Shown here: positions 49,394 through 59,907 of the stretch, in pieces | Layout: every line of letters starts with the position of its first letter | Numbering within the stretch: position 1 is the stretch's first letter | NCBI GenBank assembly: GCA_964017145.1 | Contig: OZ024846.1 | Coordinates: 372,001 to 436,000 of the forward strand | From: Agrocybe praecox | Taxonomy: Eukaryota > Basidiomycota > Agaricomycetes > Agaricales > Agrocybaceae | Direction of reading: 5' to 3' | Length of the DNA: 64,000 nucleotides | Position numbers and translations under genes: made by a program | Notes under the pieces: generated by a model | The model's input: the letters and a program-made list of their open reading frames with translations, nothing else | What the model was told of the DNA's origin: nothing | Database searches by the model: none

Positions 49394-51366
49394 ATGTCTG
49401 GGAGCGTGAGCCCGTTGTTATTTGCTGAGTCTCGTGTCTGTACACTTCGGTCACGAACGCGAACGGGAGAATCTGCTAGTGATTGGCAGATGCGCTCGCC
49501 GGACCTCACGACGGAGAAAAAGAGCCTGACTGATGCTACGGAGAAGAAAATGAGTCACAATTTCAAGATAAGATATCGCGCGAGGTGTCTGAGGAGAAAA
49601 CACGTCTGGAGCATGATCCTCGTACTCCTCATATTGGGAACCTATGCACGCTTTTGGAGTCGAGGAGATGTATCGCCAACAACATTGAGGACACCGAACG
49701 AGACACAACCGAGAGCACATTCATATCATCTGGATAGGGAAGGATTGACTCACAGCGGGACGCGCAAAAAAGAAGTAAACTCTGGTTCAGCCTCGAAATC
49801 ACCACCACCACCAGCATCTCCTGCAAAATCATGGCAATTCCCTTTGGTGGACCGACTAGTCTTGGACAAGCTTGACCGAATCCACGAATTTATGGCGCAA
49901 GTTTATGGACCCTATCCTCTCTATGACGATTTCGCCACCACCACCCGTATCGGACCTCCTCTTGTTACACATATTCCCGAGTTTGCATATCGACCTGCCA
50001 ATAACATATTGACAGTCTCCAAGAAGGAAGATCCCGCTACGCTGTGCGAATCCGAGCGACACCCACGTCCCTGCCAATTTATCTTGCCGGTGCGAATTAG
50101 CGAACAAGAATCAAAGGCGCGCATCCACTTTTCCCAGATTGCAGAATTGGCCAGGCATCTGAACCGAACACTCGTCCTGCCAAAGGTTGGTAAAAGTAAG
50201 ATTGGATCGTGTTTCAAGTGGCCGATGGAACTATACTATGATATTTCCTCCTTGAGTGGCGACAAGGGTGACAATGAGTGGTTTGTTGATCCAGAAGCTT
50301 TCAAGGGTTGGCTCGAGTATAGAGATCGACGAGGTGGCCCATTCACATCGCAAATGGTGACAATTGAAAATGCTCTGGAGTCTCCAAGTAACCTTCGAGA
50401 GGAGCCTGTTTATGCCAATGAAGACGTTTCTGCGTACACGTATAGGACCTTCGGCGGATGGGAGCGCAATTTGCCAGGCTGCTTCTCGACAAAATTTCCC
50501 TTGATGAAACTTGAAGGGCTGCCGACTGTAATATCCATGAATTCTTCAACAGGTACAACTGGGAAGCTCACCGGAATTTCTGTGGTCGACGCCTTCTCGA
50601 ATGTCTCTCACAAGGCGATGGACGGGAGTAGTCGATATCCACAAGGGCAACCTCATGTGCTAGTAGTCGATTGGGAATTGCGCCATTTATTGTTTCCATC
50701 ACAGCCTCTCGGTCAATCTATGAAGTATTCCACTCGGATGCACGAGTTGGCAAACCGTTATGCCCCTTCAACCGCCTATCTGGTCGTCCACTGGCGAATG
50801 GAAACTGTCGACGTCGATGTTCTTCAGGAATGTGCTCTTGCACTTGTCGATGTCCTCAGTCAGATGCTCCATGATGAAACACTAGCTGAGAACGTTACAA
50901 CCGTTTGGTTTGCCAGCGACTATCCATTTCCTATTGCTAGGAGAAGCCCGTCAGGAAAAAGAACTTCCATGATATCGAAATCGGGTACATTCAAAGACTT
51001 CGAGACACGCCATGAAAAGACCGTCGAAACTTTGAGGGAGGCCTTTGATGAGCGAGGTGAACTGGATAAATGGAAGTTAACTGACTTTAAGGAATCAACG
51101 GCCAACACAGGTGAAGACGAGCTCTTCGAGGATCCAGGAGTAATGGGTATTCTGGACAAACTAGTGAGCATAAAAGCAAATTTATTCATCAGCGGTTCAT
51201 CCAAGTGCAGCCGAAGAAGGTATGTCCAAGAAATTATAAGATCACCAATTCAGTGAATTTATCAAGAACTAGTTCGTTCACCAAGCAAATCGTGGACGCC
51301 AGACGCAACGCCTGGTCAAAGGATAGACAGACAAATCTTCGTAACATAGTTGACAGATTCGGATAA
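49394..51366 (+). CDS. Type II membrane O-fucosyltransferase-like protein
   Basis: The first ATG in frame is 49394. A basic segment (RYRARCLRRK) precedes a single transmembrane helix (VWSMILVLLILGTYARFW, about residues 72-90), then a Ser/Pro-rich stem and a lumenal domain. Family-like blocks are CQFILPVRISEQESKARIHF (about 230), HLNRTLVLPKVGKSKIGSCF, YLVVHWRMETVD (about 475) and VWFASDYPFP. Near the C-terminus LFISGSSKCSRR precedes an intron at 51220-51272, then SSFTKQIVDARRNAWSKDRQ. This resembles fungal members of the GDP-fucose protein O-fucosyltransferase superfamily. It would act in the Golgi or ER; donor and acceptor are not proved. HWR matches the conserved Arg region of that superfamily. 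A later in-frame ATG near 49550 (MSHNFKIRY) is an alternative start. Confidence 0.78.
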
Positions 51367-51537
51367 CTGATTTCTTGCGTGTGTATGCCCGTTGAAACAT
51401 GCGAAAGATAACAAAAAAAAAGATCCTGCATAGCGAGAAATAGAATAGCATGGGTACATAACATGCTCATACCACATATTTGACCGTCGTAGGGATAATG
51501 TAAAGTGCTCGTACCCAATGCCCCTCAAAACCACCGC

Positions 51538-52110
51538 TCACTCCCGAGGAGCACCACGTCCAACACCGGCGAATTGTGGCCTGAACTCTCCAGGGGCACC
51601 TTCCTCCTTCTTGCTGCGGTATCCATCACGGTCACCGCGGGGTGCGCGGTAAGCACCATCTCCACCAGCACCGGGGCGAACAGCAGCGGGACGAGGAGCA
51701 CGGGCAGCCTTTTTGTGTGTGGCGGGGACAATCTCGGCGGGGAGGTGGAGCCTAAGTCATAAGATCTCATTAAATGTCATGAAGATAGAGCAATTTTAAA
51801 TTAAATACGCACCATTCGCGAAGGTATTCAACACCCTCGGGAGTGAGGGTGTAGTAGTACCATTGCCAGGAGAATTGGGTCTTAACGAGACCCTTGGAGG
51901 TCAGGCTCTGCAGAGCCTTGATGACTTGCAGATTGGGAACATCAAGCTCTTCGTGCTTAGGCGCATTGAAGTCCTTCTTCGCAACGAGGACACCCTCTAT
52001 AACAGGACAAATCTAAGTATTGCCAAAGCCTCCAATCGATTCTGATTTTGCCACACACCCTTGAAGAGGTTCTCGTAGATGACGCGCCTGTTCTCTTTGG
52101 GAATGATCAT
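51538..52110 (-). CDS. RPS10: 40S ribosomal protein eS10
   Basis: Exons spliced from ATG 52110 give [60 protein letters not shown] and [20 protein letters not shown]. The C-terminus is [17 protein letters not shown], followed by a Gly/Arg-rich tail ending GRGAPRE, stop at 51538-51540. This is the eS10 winged-helix fold plus basic tail, with introns near 51760-51815 and 52000-52060. It is part of the small ribosomal subunit near the mRNA entry/head region. About 150 residues, usual for the family. Codon use is strongly biased toward C-ending codons, as expected for a highly expressed gene. Confidence 0.95.
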
Positions 52111-54446
52111 GTTGGGTAGGTAGGTTTATTGAGGATAAGCTAGTAACAGAACGAATGATCCAATTTAGCGATAATTTCCGGGGAAAATCGATTTGCGAGA
52201 CGTACTGCGAGTACTGGAATTCGCACTTGGTTCCGGCTGTAAAAGCAAACCATAGGTCAGCTCGTCATCCGAAATTTTTGCATCCATCCACCCATTTCCA
52301 CCGCTTCAAATCAAACCAAATAACTCTTCATGGGTTCTAGATAGCGTAGGGAGGTGATTTGGCAGACTTACAGCACGGATTTTGAGGACGGTCTTGCGGG
52401 GAGTCTTGACGTTGACGAGCGAGTCGACGGACAGTACACTATCGGTTGTGAGGAGGTTGTGTGGTCTTGTTTGGCAACACCCTTAACAATAGTAGACATT
52501 GTAACAGTGACTTCAATAATTCTTACGTTCCCTGATTTGACCTTACCCTTTCGCTATTGCCTATTCAATTATTACTTTCCCTACTCAAGGATGTCCTTTA
52601 TGGCCAAGAAGTTAGGAAAGTGAAAGCGAAACATTGGATAGGCGATTTTTTCATTTCCCATTGACTGGAATGAATGCTCCTGCTCAAATGAAGGAATACT
52701 GGATTTCTCAGGACTTATTGAGGGTGTGAAGCTGGGGGTTGGCAAGCATGGACAAGACGTGGTGGTGCAGACGTGGTTTGTCAGTCACTGCCCATCTATT
52801 AACCGATAACTGTCCTGATTGTACCCATAATATTAGCAAGCCGTCTCAGTAAACGACGCTAAAATGTTGCTGAGTTGAGAATCATAGCCGCGAATCTTTG
52901 AAACTGGGATATGGTTGGCGGACAGTTTCTTTGCGAACATGGACATAAGCAGAATTCGTAATGAGCGTCTATATCTGAAATTTGGAGCTACACTACCTCA
53001 ACTGCCGATTTGACACCCCCGTCCATGGTGAACAAACATAAACCCTATCAGACTAGGTTCGGCGAGTTCTACCCACTTTGATACGTTTCGCTTTACTAGC
53101 AGGATCAGTGTTAATCGAGTATAGACGTGGCGGCGAGGACCAGTTTCTATGGTTATTTTATGCCATCGTATGTTCACATCCCAGTCTAAAGCATCACTAA
53201 CTTTACGGACTTTTTTCTTGACTATAAGCTGACCAAAAACCCGCAGGAAACTCCGTTGGAGGGCGCACAGTACTTTCACTCGAGAAGAGGGTAGCCTTTG
53301 GAGTGTTGGAGCCAGTCTTTTGGAGCCTAATTGTGGTTATAGCTCTGAGAATACCTTCTAGGAATAGAGCTTCGTTCATATCGGATGCCGAATTGGAGAG
53401 TAGATGGATCCTCACGACGCCGAAGATAGCAGGAAACTACGCTCATCCAGCGGTCTTTCTTCCTGCAGATCACGGCTGATCTGAATGCAATGTGGATTCG
53501 AAGGAGACGTTAAAGGTACCATTTGGATCGAGGTTGTACTAATGGTTCTTGCGCAATGCAACGCCATTCTCAAGTTTTGATAGCCAATCCAATTGGCAGC
53601 TATCTTTGGGGGTTTTATTGCATAGACCGTGGCGCCACGGCGTCATGAAATATTTTCAGTTCAAATCATATGTCGGTGATTGCTTCGAATCTGTCTTAAT
53701 AGAAAAGTTATGCGTGCTGACTCATTGTTATTACGCTCAGCATTTCACTATAATGTGCATCCTGAAGTTTGTTTTTGTGTTTTTATCTCATAGGACCACG
53801 ATCTCAGTGATCCATTCCAATCAATTCGGTCTCGCTACCCGACAGATGCATGGATTACCTGATCCTGCCATATGGGGTAGATCCTTCGACGTCCCTACGG
53901 CGGCTCTGCGCTTGGGCCCATCCGACTGCGACCAACTCTAGTTTGTCAACAATCCGATGTCGTCGAACTTTCATAACAAATTGGTCACCGTGAATTCGGT
54001 TCTCTCTCACATCCTGAACTGGTCTCGATATCTCCCCCCGGGGACTATCACCTGATGAATTGTGTCTTGAAGACGGTGAAATGAAGGTGAATGTCATGTC
54101 TAGATAGTGAGCATCGCCTTATCAATGTTGATCAGTTCCATATTTAGATCTTCCTATGCTTCTATTCTAGTTGCTGCAGTATGTATCTGTGTACGGCGAA
54201 AAATGTGGTGCTAGATTGTCCCACCGCTCCCTCCATATATCCCGAACCGTTTGGTCTCATTTTCTCTAGAATGTTCGAATTGGGGACATTTCACAATTAT
54301 ACGAACGCATGGACCTATTGCCTTTTATGACATCATGATAATCAGTGCCCTACTTAAATATCGCATCCTGATGGGACAAAGATTTCTTCATCTCCCTTCC
54401 ACCCAACCACTCAAGTACTCAACTTCGAACCTTTTTCACTATCACC
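52111..54446. other. Upstream of eS10 and promoter of the reductase gene
   Basis: A minus-strand segment at 52500-52360 starts with an ATG (44 codons). An alternative frame over 52440-52376 reads LSVDSLVNVKTPRKTVLKIR before a GTAAGT donor, which looks coding-like, but the gene was not identified. It could be a 5' exon of a small gene or a leader exon. The rest (52600-54400) shows short frames without known domains. Confidence 0.35.
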
Positions 54447-55722
54447 ATGCCTGCAACCCAAAAAGCTCTTCTCATCAAGGAAGCCCATGGCCCATGGGTC
54501 CTCGAAGACTTCCCAGTCGAAAAGCCTGGTGCTGGACTCATCTTGATCAAAGTCATTTCAGCATCCCTCAACCCTGTCGACTGGAAGATCCAGAAGTGGA
54601 ACGTTTTGATCGATGGATATCCTGCTGTACTCGGCAGTGATATCGCAGGTGATGTTGAAGAAGTCGGTGAAGGTGTCACCGACTTCAAGAAAGGCGACCG
54701 AGTGTCAGTGCCACTTTCCGAGTTTTTTGTCGTCGCAATATGTTGATCTCTTTTTGTTTAGTTTCACTCAATCCGAGTTCATCACCAACCGTGGTGCCTT
54801 CCAACAATACGTTGTCGGACACGCTGCGTACACCTCCAAGGTACTTAATCTTCTGATTCTGCATGATCATAGTATATCAACGGGTTATGGCTGGTAGATC
54901 CCCGCTAAACTTTCATACGATGATGTTACTACCCTGCCCATGGGTTTGAGTACTGCTTACTCTGCCCTCTACTCTCCTACCCCCACTGGTCTCGGTGTCA
55001 CCCCTCCACCTTCAAACGGCTTCGGAAAGTACCCTGATACTCCCATCTTTATCATCGGTGGAGGAACCTCTGTTGCTCAATTCGGTGAGTAACCACTCAC
55101 GCTAGTACATTAATAAGCGCTCATCACTATTTTCTTTCAATTTAGCTCTCCAACTCGCCAAGATCTCTGGATTCTCTCCTATCATCACCACCGCCTCCGT
55201 CAAGCACAAGGACGCCCTCGTAGAACTTGGCGCAACCCATGTTCTGGACCGTACCCTTACCACCGAACAGATCAAGGCAGAGATCGCTAAAATTACCTCC
55301 AAACCCCTCAAATACGCCTTCGACACTGTCTCCGGTGCTGCCACCCAACAGCTTGCTCTCGACGTTCTGGCCGCAGATGGCACCGCAGCCTTTGTCCTGC
55401 CATCTGGCGTGACCGCCACTGACGGCAAGAAAATTGTCCAGGCCTTCGCTGGCTTGCGCGCAGACCACAACGTCGAGCTCCTCAAGACCCTCTACCACGA
55501 CACCATCTATGGCTGGCTCGAAAAGGGTCTCATCGTCGTAAGTCTTCGCTCGATTTCTCCGATCTTTCCCGTTCCTTGATTAACGCGACGCCTGTTTTCT
55601 TAGCCCAACCGAGTGGAGGTTGTTCCCAATGGTTTGAACGGCATCGCCGACGGTATGGCCAGACTCGAGGCCGATCAAGTCTCCCGCTTGAAGCTCGTCG
55701 CCCACCCACAAGAGACTGCTTA
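54447..55722 (+). CDS. Zinc-type alcohol dehydrogenase-like / enoyl reductase (MDR superfamily)
   Basis: Spliced exons give an N-terminal GroES-like domain (KALLIKEAHGPWVLEDFPVE, SLNPVDWKIQKW, LGSDIAGDVEEVGEGVTDFK, KGDRV). After an intron (about 54704-54770) GAFQQYVVGHAAYTSK follows, then IPAKLSYDDVTTLPMGLSTA. The cofactor domain is IFIIGGGTSVAQF/ALQLAKISGFSPIITTAS, with an intron in the middle. It ends RLKLVAHPQETA at 55722, about 350 residues. Structural zinc Cys residues are absent, as in ToxD-like and trans-acting enoyl reductase members, so a zinc-free NADPH-dependent enoyl or quinone reductase is likelier than a classical alcohol dehydrogenase. Substrate is unknown. It lies upstream of, and on the opposite strand to, the monooxygenase/transporter pair. 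Confidence 0.87.
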
Positions 55723-56535
55723 AGCCTCTGGCTTTTAGGATCTATGTCGTTGGAATATTCCCTGTCACCTTGGGTATGTTCGGCGATATGTAAACTTTTG
55801 TAGATTAACCCAATCATGAAGCATTGTTGTACACGTTATACCAAATACATACATTTTGTAGAAAATTTACTTTGGATGGTTCCTCTTTCTCTGCCAATGC
55901 TTCGAGCGGAAATCAAACTTCACGTCAATTTTCTGGTGCGGGCACTCGTGAAAGGGTCGTGCTGGCTTCTACGTATTTACGGACTACTGGGGACTGACTT
56001 GATAAATAAACGAGCGGCTCGCCTACATAGTAAAGAAAGGTCAATGTATCTAGTGTTATAACACTTGTATATGAAAATCAGTGCTGTGAATGAGGAAAGT
56101 GGTTGTTGGTATCTTATAGGTCGTCATCATTGACTTAACATACGTATGCAAATCGTCATGGAACTTTCGAAGACGCTGAACACGAATTACTCACAGCCTC
56201 TATCCCTGAGCTTCGGGAGATCTTGGTCTCGTTGCCTGCAAATATTTGAAGAAAAAGGAATAGACGTATCTAGGGATGTTTCAATTCGACTTACATGAAA
56301 TGACAGACAATGGATCTGCGGAATAAGACTGCACCTAAATTTTTTGACTCATCATATATTGCCAGGGAATTAGATAATCGATGGGTTCAAGAAATTTAAT
56401 GCCTATGGAATGACAAGCATGTAGCAGCAACCAGTTTGTAGTTGACCATGAGTTCCTCTAAGTAAATAAATCCGGGGTTAGAATATGACAATGTATTCCA
56501 CTCTGAGGGCGGCGTCACAGAGAAGCGACGAAGCG
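55723..56535. other. Convergent intergenic region
   Basis: This region holds the 3' UTR of the reductase. On the minus strand a frame at 56584-56396 reads NPGFIYLEELMVNYKLVAAT, which may be the displaced C-terminus of the adjoining phosphotransferase gene. No other feature. Confidence 0.4.
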
Positions 56536-56982
56536 TTATAGCGTATAATCCCAGTACTCTGGAAGCCAACCTGCGCACTCCCAATCCACTATTACAGATA
56601 AATGTCCATCCTTGATCAAAATGTTGTGCGGGAAAAGATCTCCGTGTGTAAAGACGATTGAATGAGGTTTTTTCTCGATGCTCTTGATTGTTTCGGTTTC
56701 CAAATCAAATTCTCCAGGCGCATAGTTGTAATCTTTTGGGTCTCGCGCAGACATAAGGTAGTCCAATAGCTCGCTCTTGTTGCGACATGGTGGGATGATT
56801 CTGTAACAAGCACGGAAACTAGCGATGTGTGAGCCCGCTAGTGAAGAGATTCGGGAACTATCTGGATTGCGACACTGGTGCATGCGAACCGTCATCCATA
56901 TAGACCCATGGCCTTCAAAAAACCCGTCGCCATAGGAGAGAAGGCGGGGGACAGGCAACCCAAGAGAATGTGCGAATGATAG
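56536..56982 (-). pseudogene. APH-family phosphotransferase, incomplete or damaged
   Basis: The exon from 56982 reads LSFAHSLGLPVPRLLSYGDG, then HSIVFTHGDLFPHNILI with the catalytic-loop HGDxxxxN. DWECAGWLPEYWDYT follows, the metal-binding Asp plus the C-terminal lobe signature of aminoglycoside phosphotransferase/choline kinase-like proteins of fungi. The N-terminal kinase lobe is not found. A possible donor at 57029-57034 suggests another exon at about 57036-57090, but it lacks family motifs. The frame stops directly after WDYT, whereas relatives continue for 40 or more residues. A matching tail seems to lie in another frame at 56500-56400. Either introns are missed or the gene is decaying. 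Substrate unknown; not evidence for drug resistance. Confidence 0.55.
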
Positions 56983-57779
56983 CTGTGTGTAGGCATGAGC
57001 ATACGTGGATTTTCAGCAAAAGAGAACGTCTCACCCGCTTTAAAACGTGTAGAGGATACGAAATTGCGTTTTGAAGTCGAGCTATAATATAGTAGTAATA
57101 CTAGTAATGGAAGTCTGATATGTCTGAACTTTTACCCAACTTTCACTGGCAATTGTACGCTAACTTGATTAATGAACTTCAACCAGATGCAGTTTTTTGT
57201 GTACGTTTATTTGGTTTGTATTCTTATTGTCCTGCCAGGAGTGACGAGTCTCAGAAACTGCTTCGAAAAACATTGAATGTATTTCAATTTTTGTCCAACA
57301 TGAATCGTGTTCGCTTGTGCCCTGCTTCCTTTCATAGGATTTAATTATGAAATGGAATAATCTGGCCGTTCGTCTTTACTTGTAATGATACTCAATACTT
57401 AAGAAGAAGAAACTTCTATTGACGCTTTGCAGCTATTTCTTTTGTGAATTTTTCTCGAGCTAAATAACGCTCTCTCTGAGCTCTCAGCTTTTTCGTTCCC
57501 ATGCCGACGCGCTCTTCTAGTCGACTGACTCGGACGCCTCGTTGGGACGCGTTTTTTTTAGCAGTCACATGATCGTGCGCCGCCTAATAATCAAACTCCG
57601 ACAGTATGCCGCAGGGTTTCTCTCTTGCCTCCATGAGGATCTCAGCCTCGAGTTGACCCTTTCTCGATTCATGATGCTAAAGGAAGTGCCTTAAGTATTG
57701 CGAATTTACATCGACTTCAAGGTAAAAGTTCAAACTTTTAAAGCATAATTTGCCAGATGACTAATTAAGTTAAAATATT
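56983..57779. other. Intergenic region
   Basis: Contains the unresolved 5' end of the phosphotransferase and the 3' flank of the monooxygenase. A short plus-strand frame (57120-57344, ATG start) has no recognisable domain. Confidence 0.4.
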
Positions 57780-59559
57780 CTACAGGCGCTCAAGGGCTTC
57801 TGACACCTCTCGCACAAAATCATGATGCCAGAGATCATGAATCCAATCGTCTTCGTACATGAGTCTTATACGCCGCTGCGTTTCCTCGTCACCACCTAGC
57901 GTCAAGCTCTCCAGGTTATCTCCAGCCAGAAGGCTCTGTTCTAGAGTCTTGTTTGCGCGTGGGCGCCTAAGGCTGTCGTATACATTCAGCGTGGTCTTGA
58001 GTTGAAACAAGTAAAGTTAGCCTCCATGATCTGATTGCAGAAACTTACTCGCCACCCACCGATAATGTCTCTTTTGTCACCTTGGGATGAGACAAAAAAC
58101 GACACAGTGCATAGACGTCCTCAAAACCTTGCCCAGCCCCAGCCCCGATAAACGGAACCATTCCATGGGCCTACGAATTGTAGTTGAAAAAAGTGCAGAA
58201 ATATTACAAGTGAAGTGACCTACAGCGTCCCCAATCACGACAATTCTGTCCTTGACGTATGATTCAAGAGGCGGGTATACCGTGTGTAGTGCCCATCTTT
58301 TAGGTTGAGTCACTAGTCCAAGAATTGCTAGCCCATCCTTCCCCCAGTCGCCTTGGAATGCGTCGAGTAGCTCTTTCTGATCAACATCCTGTACCCATGG
58401 AGCTGGCTCAGCTGGAGAAAGCGAAGAACCGTGGTGGATATTGACCGCGGCCGCCACAGTAAGCTGGGTGAATGATTTTCAGATATAGAAATATGATAAA
58501 TACATAGCGTTGCTAGAAGGTTACGACGTACAATGGTGTGATCTTTAACAGGAAAAGTCACCACTTGCTAGTTGAAGATCCAATTCGCGTGAGTACTTTC
58601 AAATGACTATACCGAGTCAACGACTCACTTTGCCAAATCCAAGCCAAGCCTGTAGTCGCGTATAAACATTTCCTCCTATACCCAGAGTCTTGAGCGCCTC
58701 GATTGATACTCTGTCGCGATAGATATATCTGTTCGAAAAGGCAATGTGGGCTTGGTCTGTACCGACCACCGCTTTGCGCACGGTACTCTTAATTCCATCA
58801 GCACCAACCACTACATCTGCGTCGTACGTTGTATCATCGGAGAAATTTAACCGGTACTGGCCCGAAGGTAAACTAGTAATAGACGTGAGCCGTTTCATAA
58901 AGAAAACAATATTTGGGTCGATAAGTGGCGCAAGAGCATCCATGAATGTGGGCCTGACAGTTCCGATAACATTATAAGTGGTGGTGAGCAATCATCCCCG
59001 AGCCAGAACATCACTAACCTGTACATTGCGAAACCTGTTTTCTCTAGATTGTTCTTGTCCGCTGGGTCCGCGCCCTATGCGTGATTAAATAAAGCCCGCA
59101 ATTATAGACAAAGCGAATATCAACGTTACTGGAAGATCATAGATCACTTCATGATTCCCCGTCCCTTGAATGAATTGGAGACTTGTCTGGGTCGTGACAT
59201 CCGCGATATTAATTTCCTTGAGAACGTGCTCAAGAAGTTCCATTTCTTTCAGAACGCGGACAGCGTTGGGAGCCAAACCAACCCCTGCCCCGATCTCATC
59301 GAATTTGGACTAAAAAGATGATCACATTTTCAAATCAACAACTTGCAAGAAACATACTGAGAACATACAGTGCGCTCAAATATTTTGACATTAATTCCCG
59401 CTTTGCTCAGTCCCAAGGCGCTATGTAGCAGAAAATATCTGTACTAAGTAAAAAGCGTAGCAGATATTTAAAACAACCCAAATACCAAGCCACACCGCAC
59501 ATCCCTCCGCCCACGATGGCAACAGTAAAGTCTTTTGCGGGTGTTTTCAGGCCTGTCAT
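57780..59559 (-). CDS. FAD-dependent monooxygenase, salicylate hydroxylase-like
   Basis: Starts at ATG 59559 with MTGLKTPAKDFTVAIVGGGM, where the GxGxxG-type dinucleotide motif is GGGMCG. Exons then give FDEIGAGVGLAPNAVRVLKE (FAD-contacting region), GADPADKNNLEKTGF and a central FAD-binding domain. VVVGADGIKSTVR is the DG motif, and RIVVIGDA spliced to AHGMVPFIGAGAGQGFED is the GD motif closing the FAD site. The C-terminus is REVSEALERL at 57780. This order is that of group A flavoprotein monooxygenases, which use NAD(P)H and oxygen to hydroxylate aromatic acids such as salicylate, or act in secondary metabolism. Protein about 440 residues. Eight or so short introns. Located 349 bp from the transporter stop and on the same strand, which suggests shared function. 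Exact substrate is unknown. Confidence 0.9.
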
Positions 59560-59907
59560 CTTGCGACGGGATGATAAGAAAATGAAAATAAAAAAAGATT
59601 CTATAGGTAAACGAGCTTATATACAGTCAAGCGAGAAAACTACGGCCCCGAGTACAATTCATCTTAAGTATAGCGAGGTCAGTAAATGTTCGGAAAGAGC
59701 GACATCCACGGACCGATCTGTACTATTTTTTCTCATTTCCTTGTTCTCTCCACAGTTTGGCCGCCTGATTTTACTGAAGTACTATCTCCGACGTCAAGCA
59801 CCAAGGTCGGCACCTGATTCAGTTTATTCTAGGAAGAATGGTAATATAGCGAGCCTGATACCCACTTCTCTTTACGAGTCGTTACGAACAACATCAGGGA
59901 TGAGTAC
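59560..59907. other. Promoter region of the monooxygenase
   Basis: The 348 bp gap between the transporter stop and the monooxygenase start on the minus strand. It must contain both terminator and promoter signals. No obvious repeat. Confidence 0.45.

Noticed and set aside
53855..54097. Minus-strand frame of 80 codons
   Set aside because: It begins with ATG but has no known domain and no splice partners, and overlaps equally long frames on the other strand.
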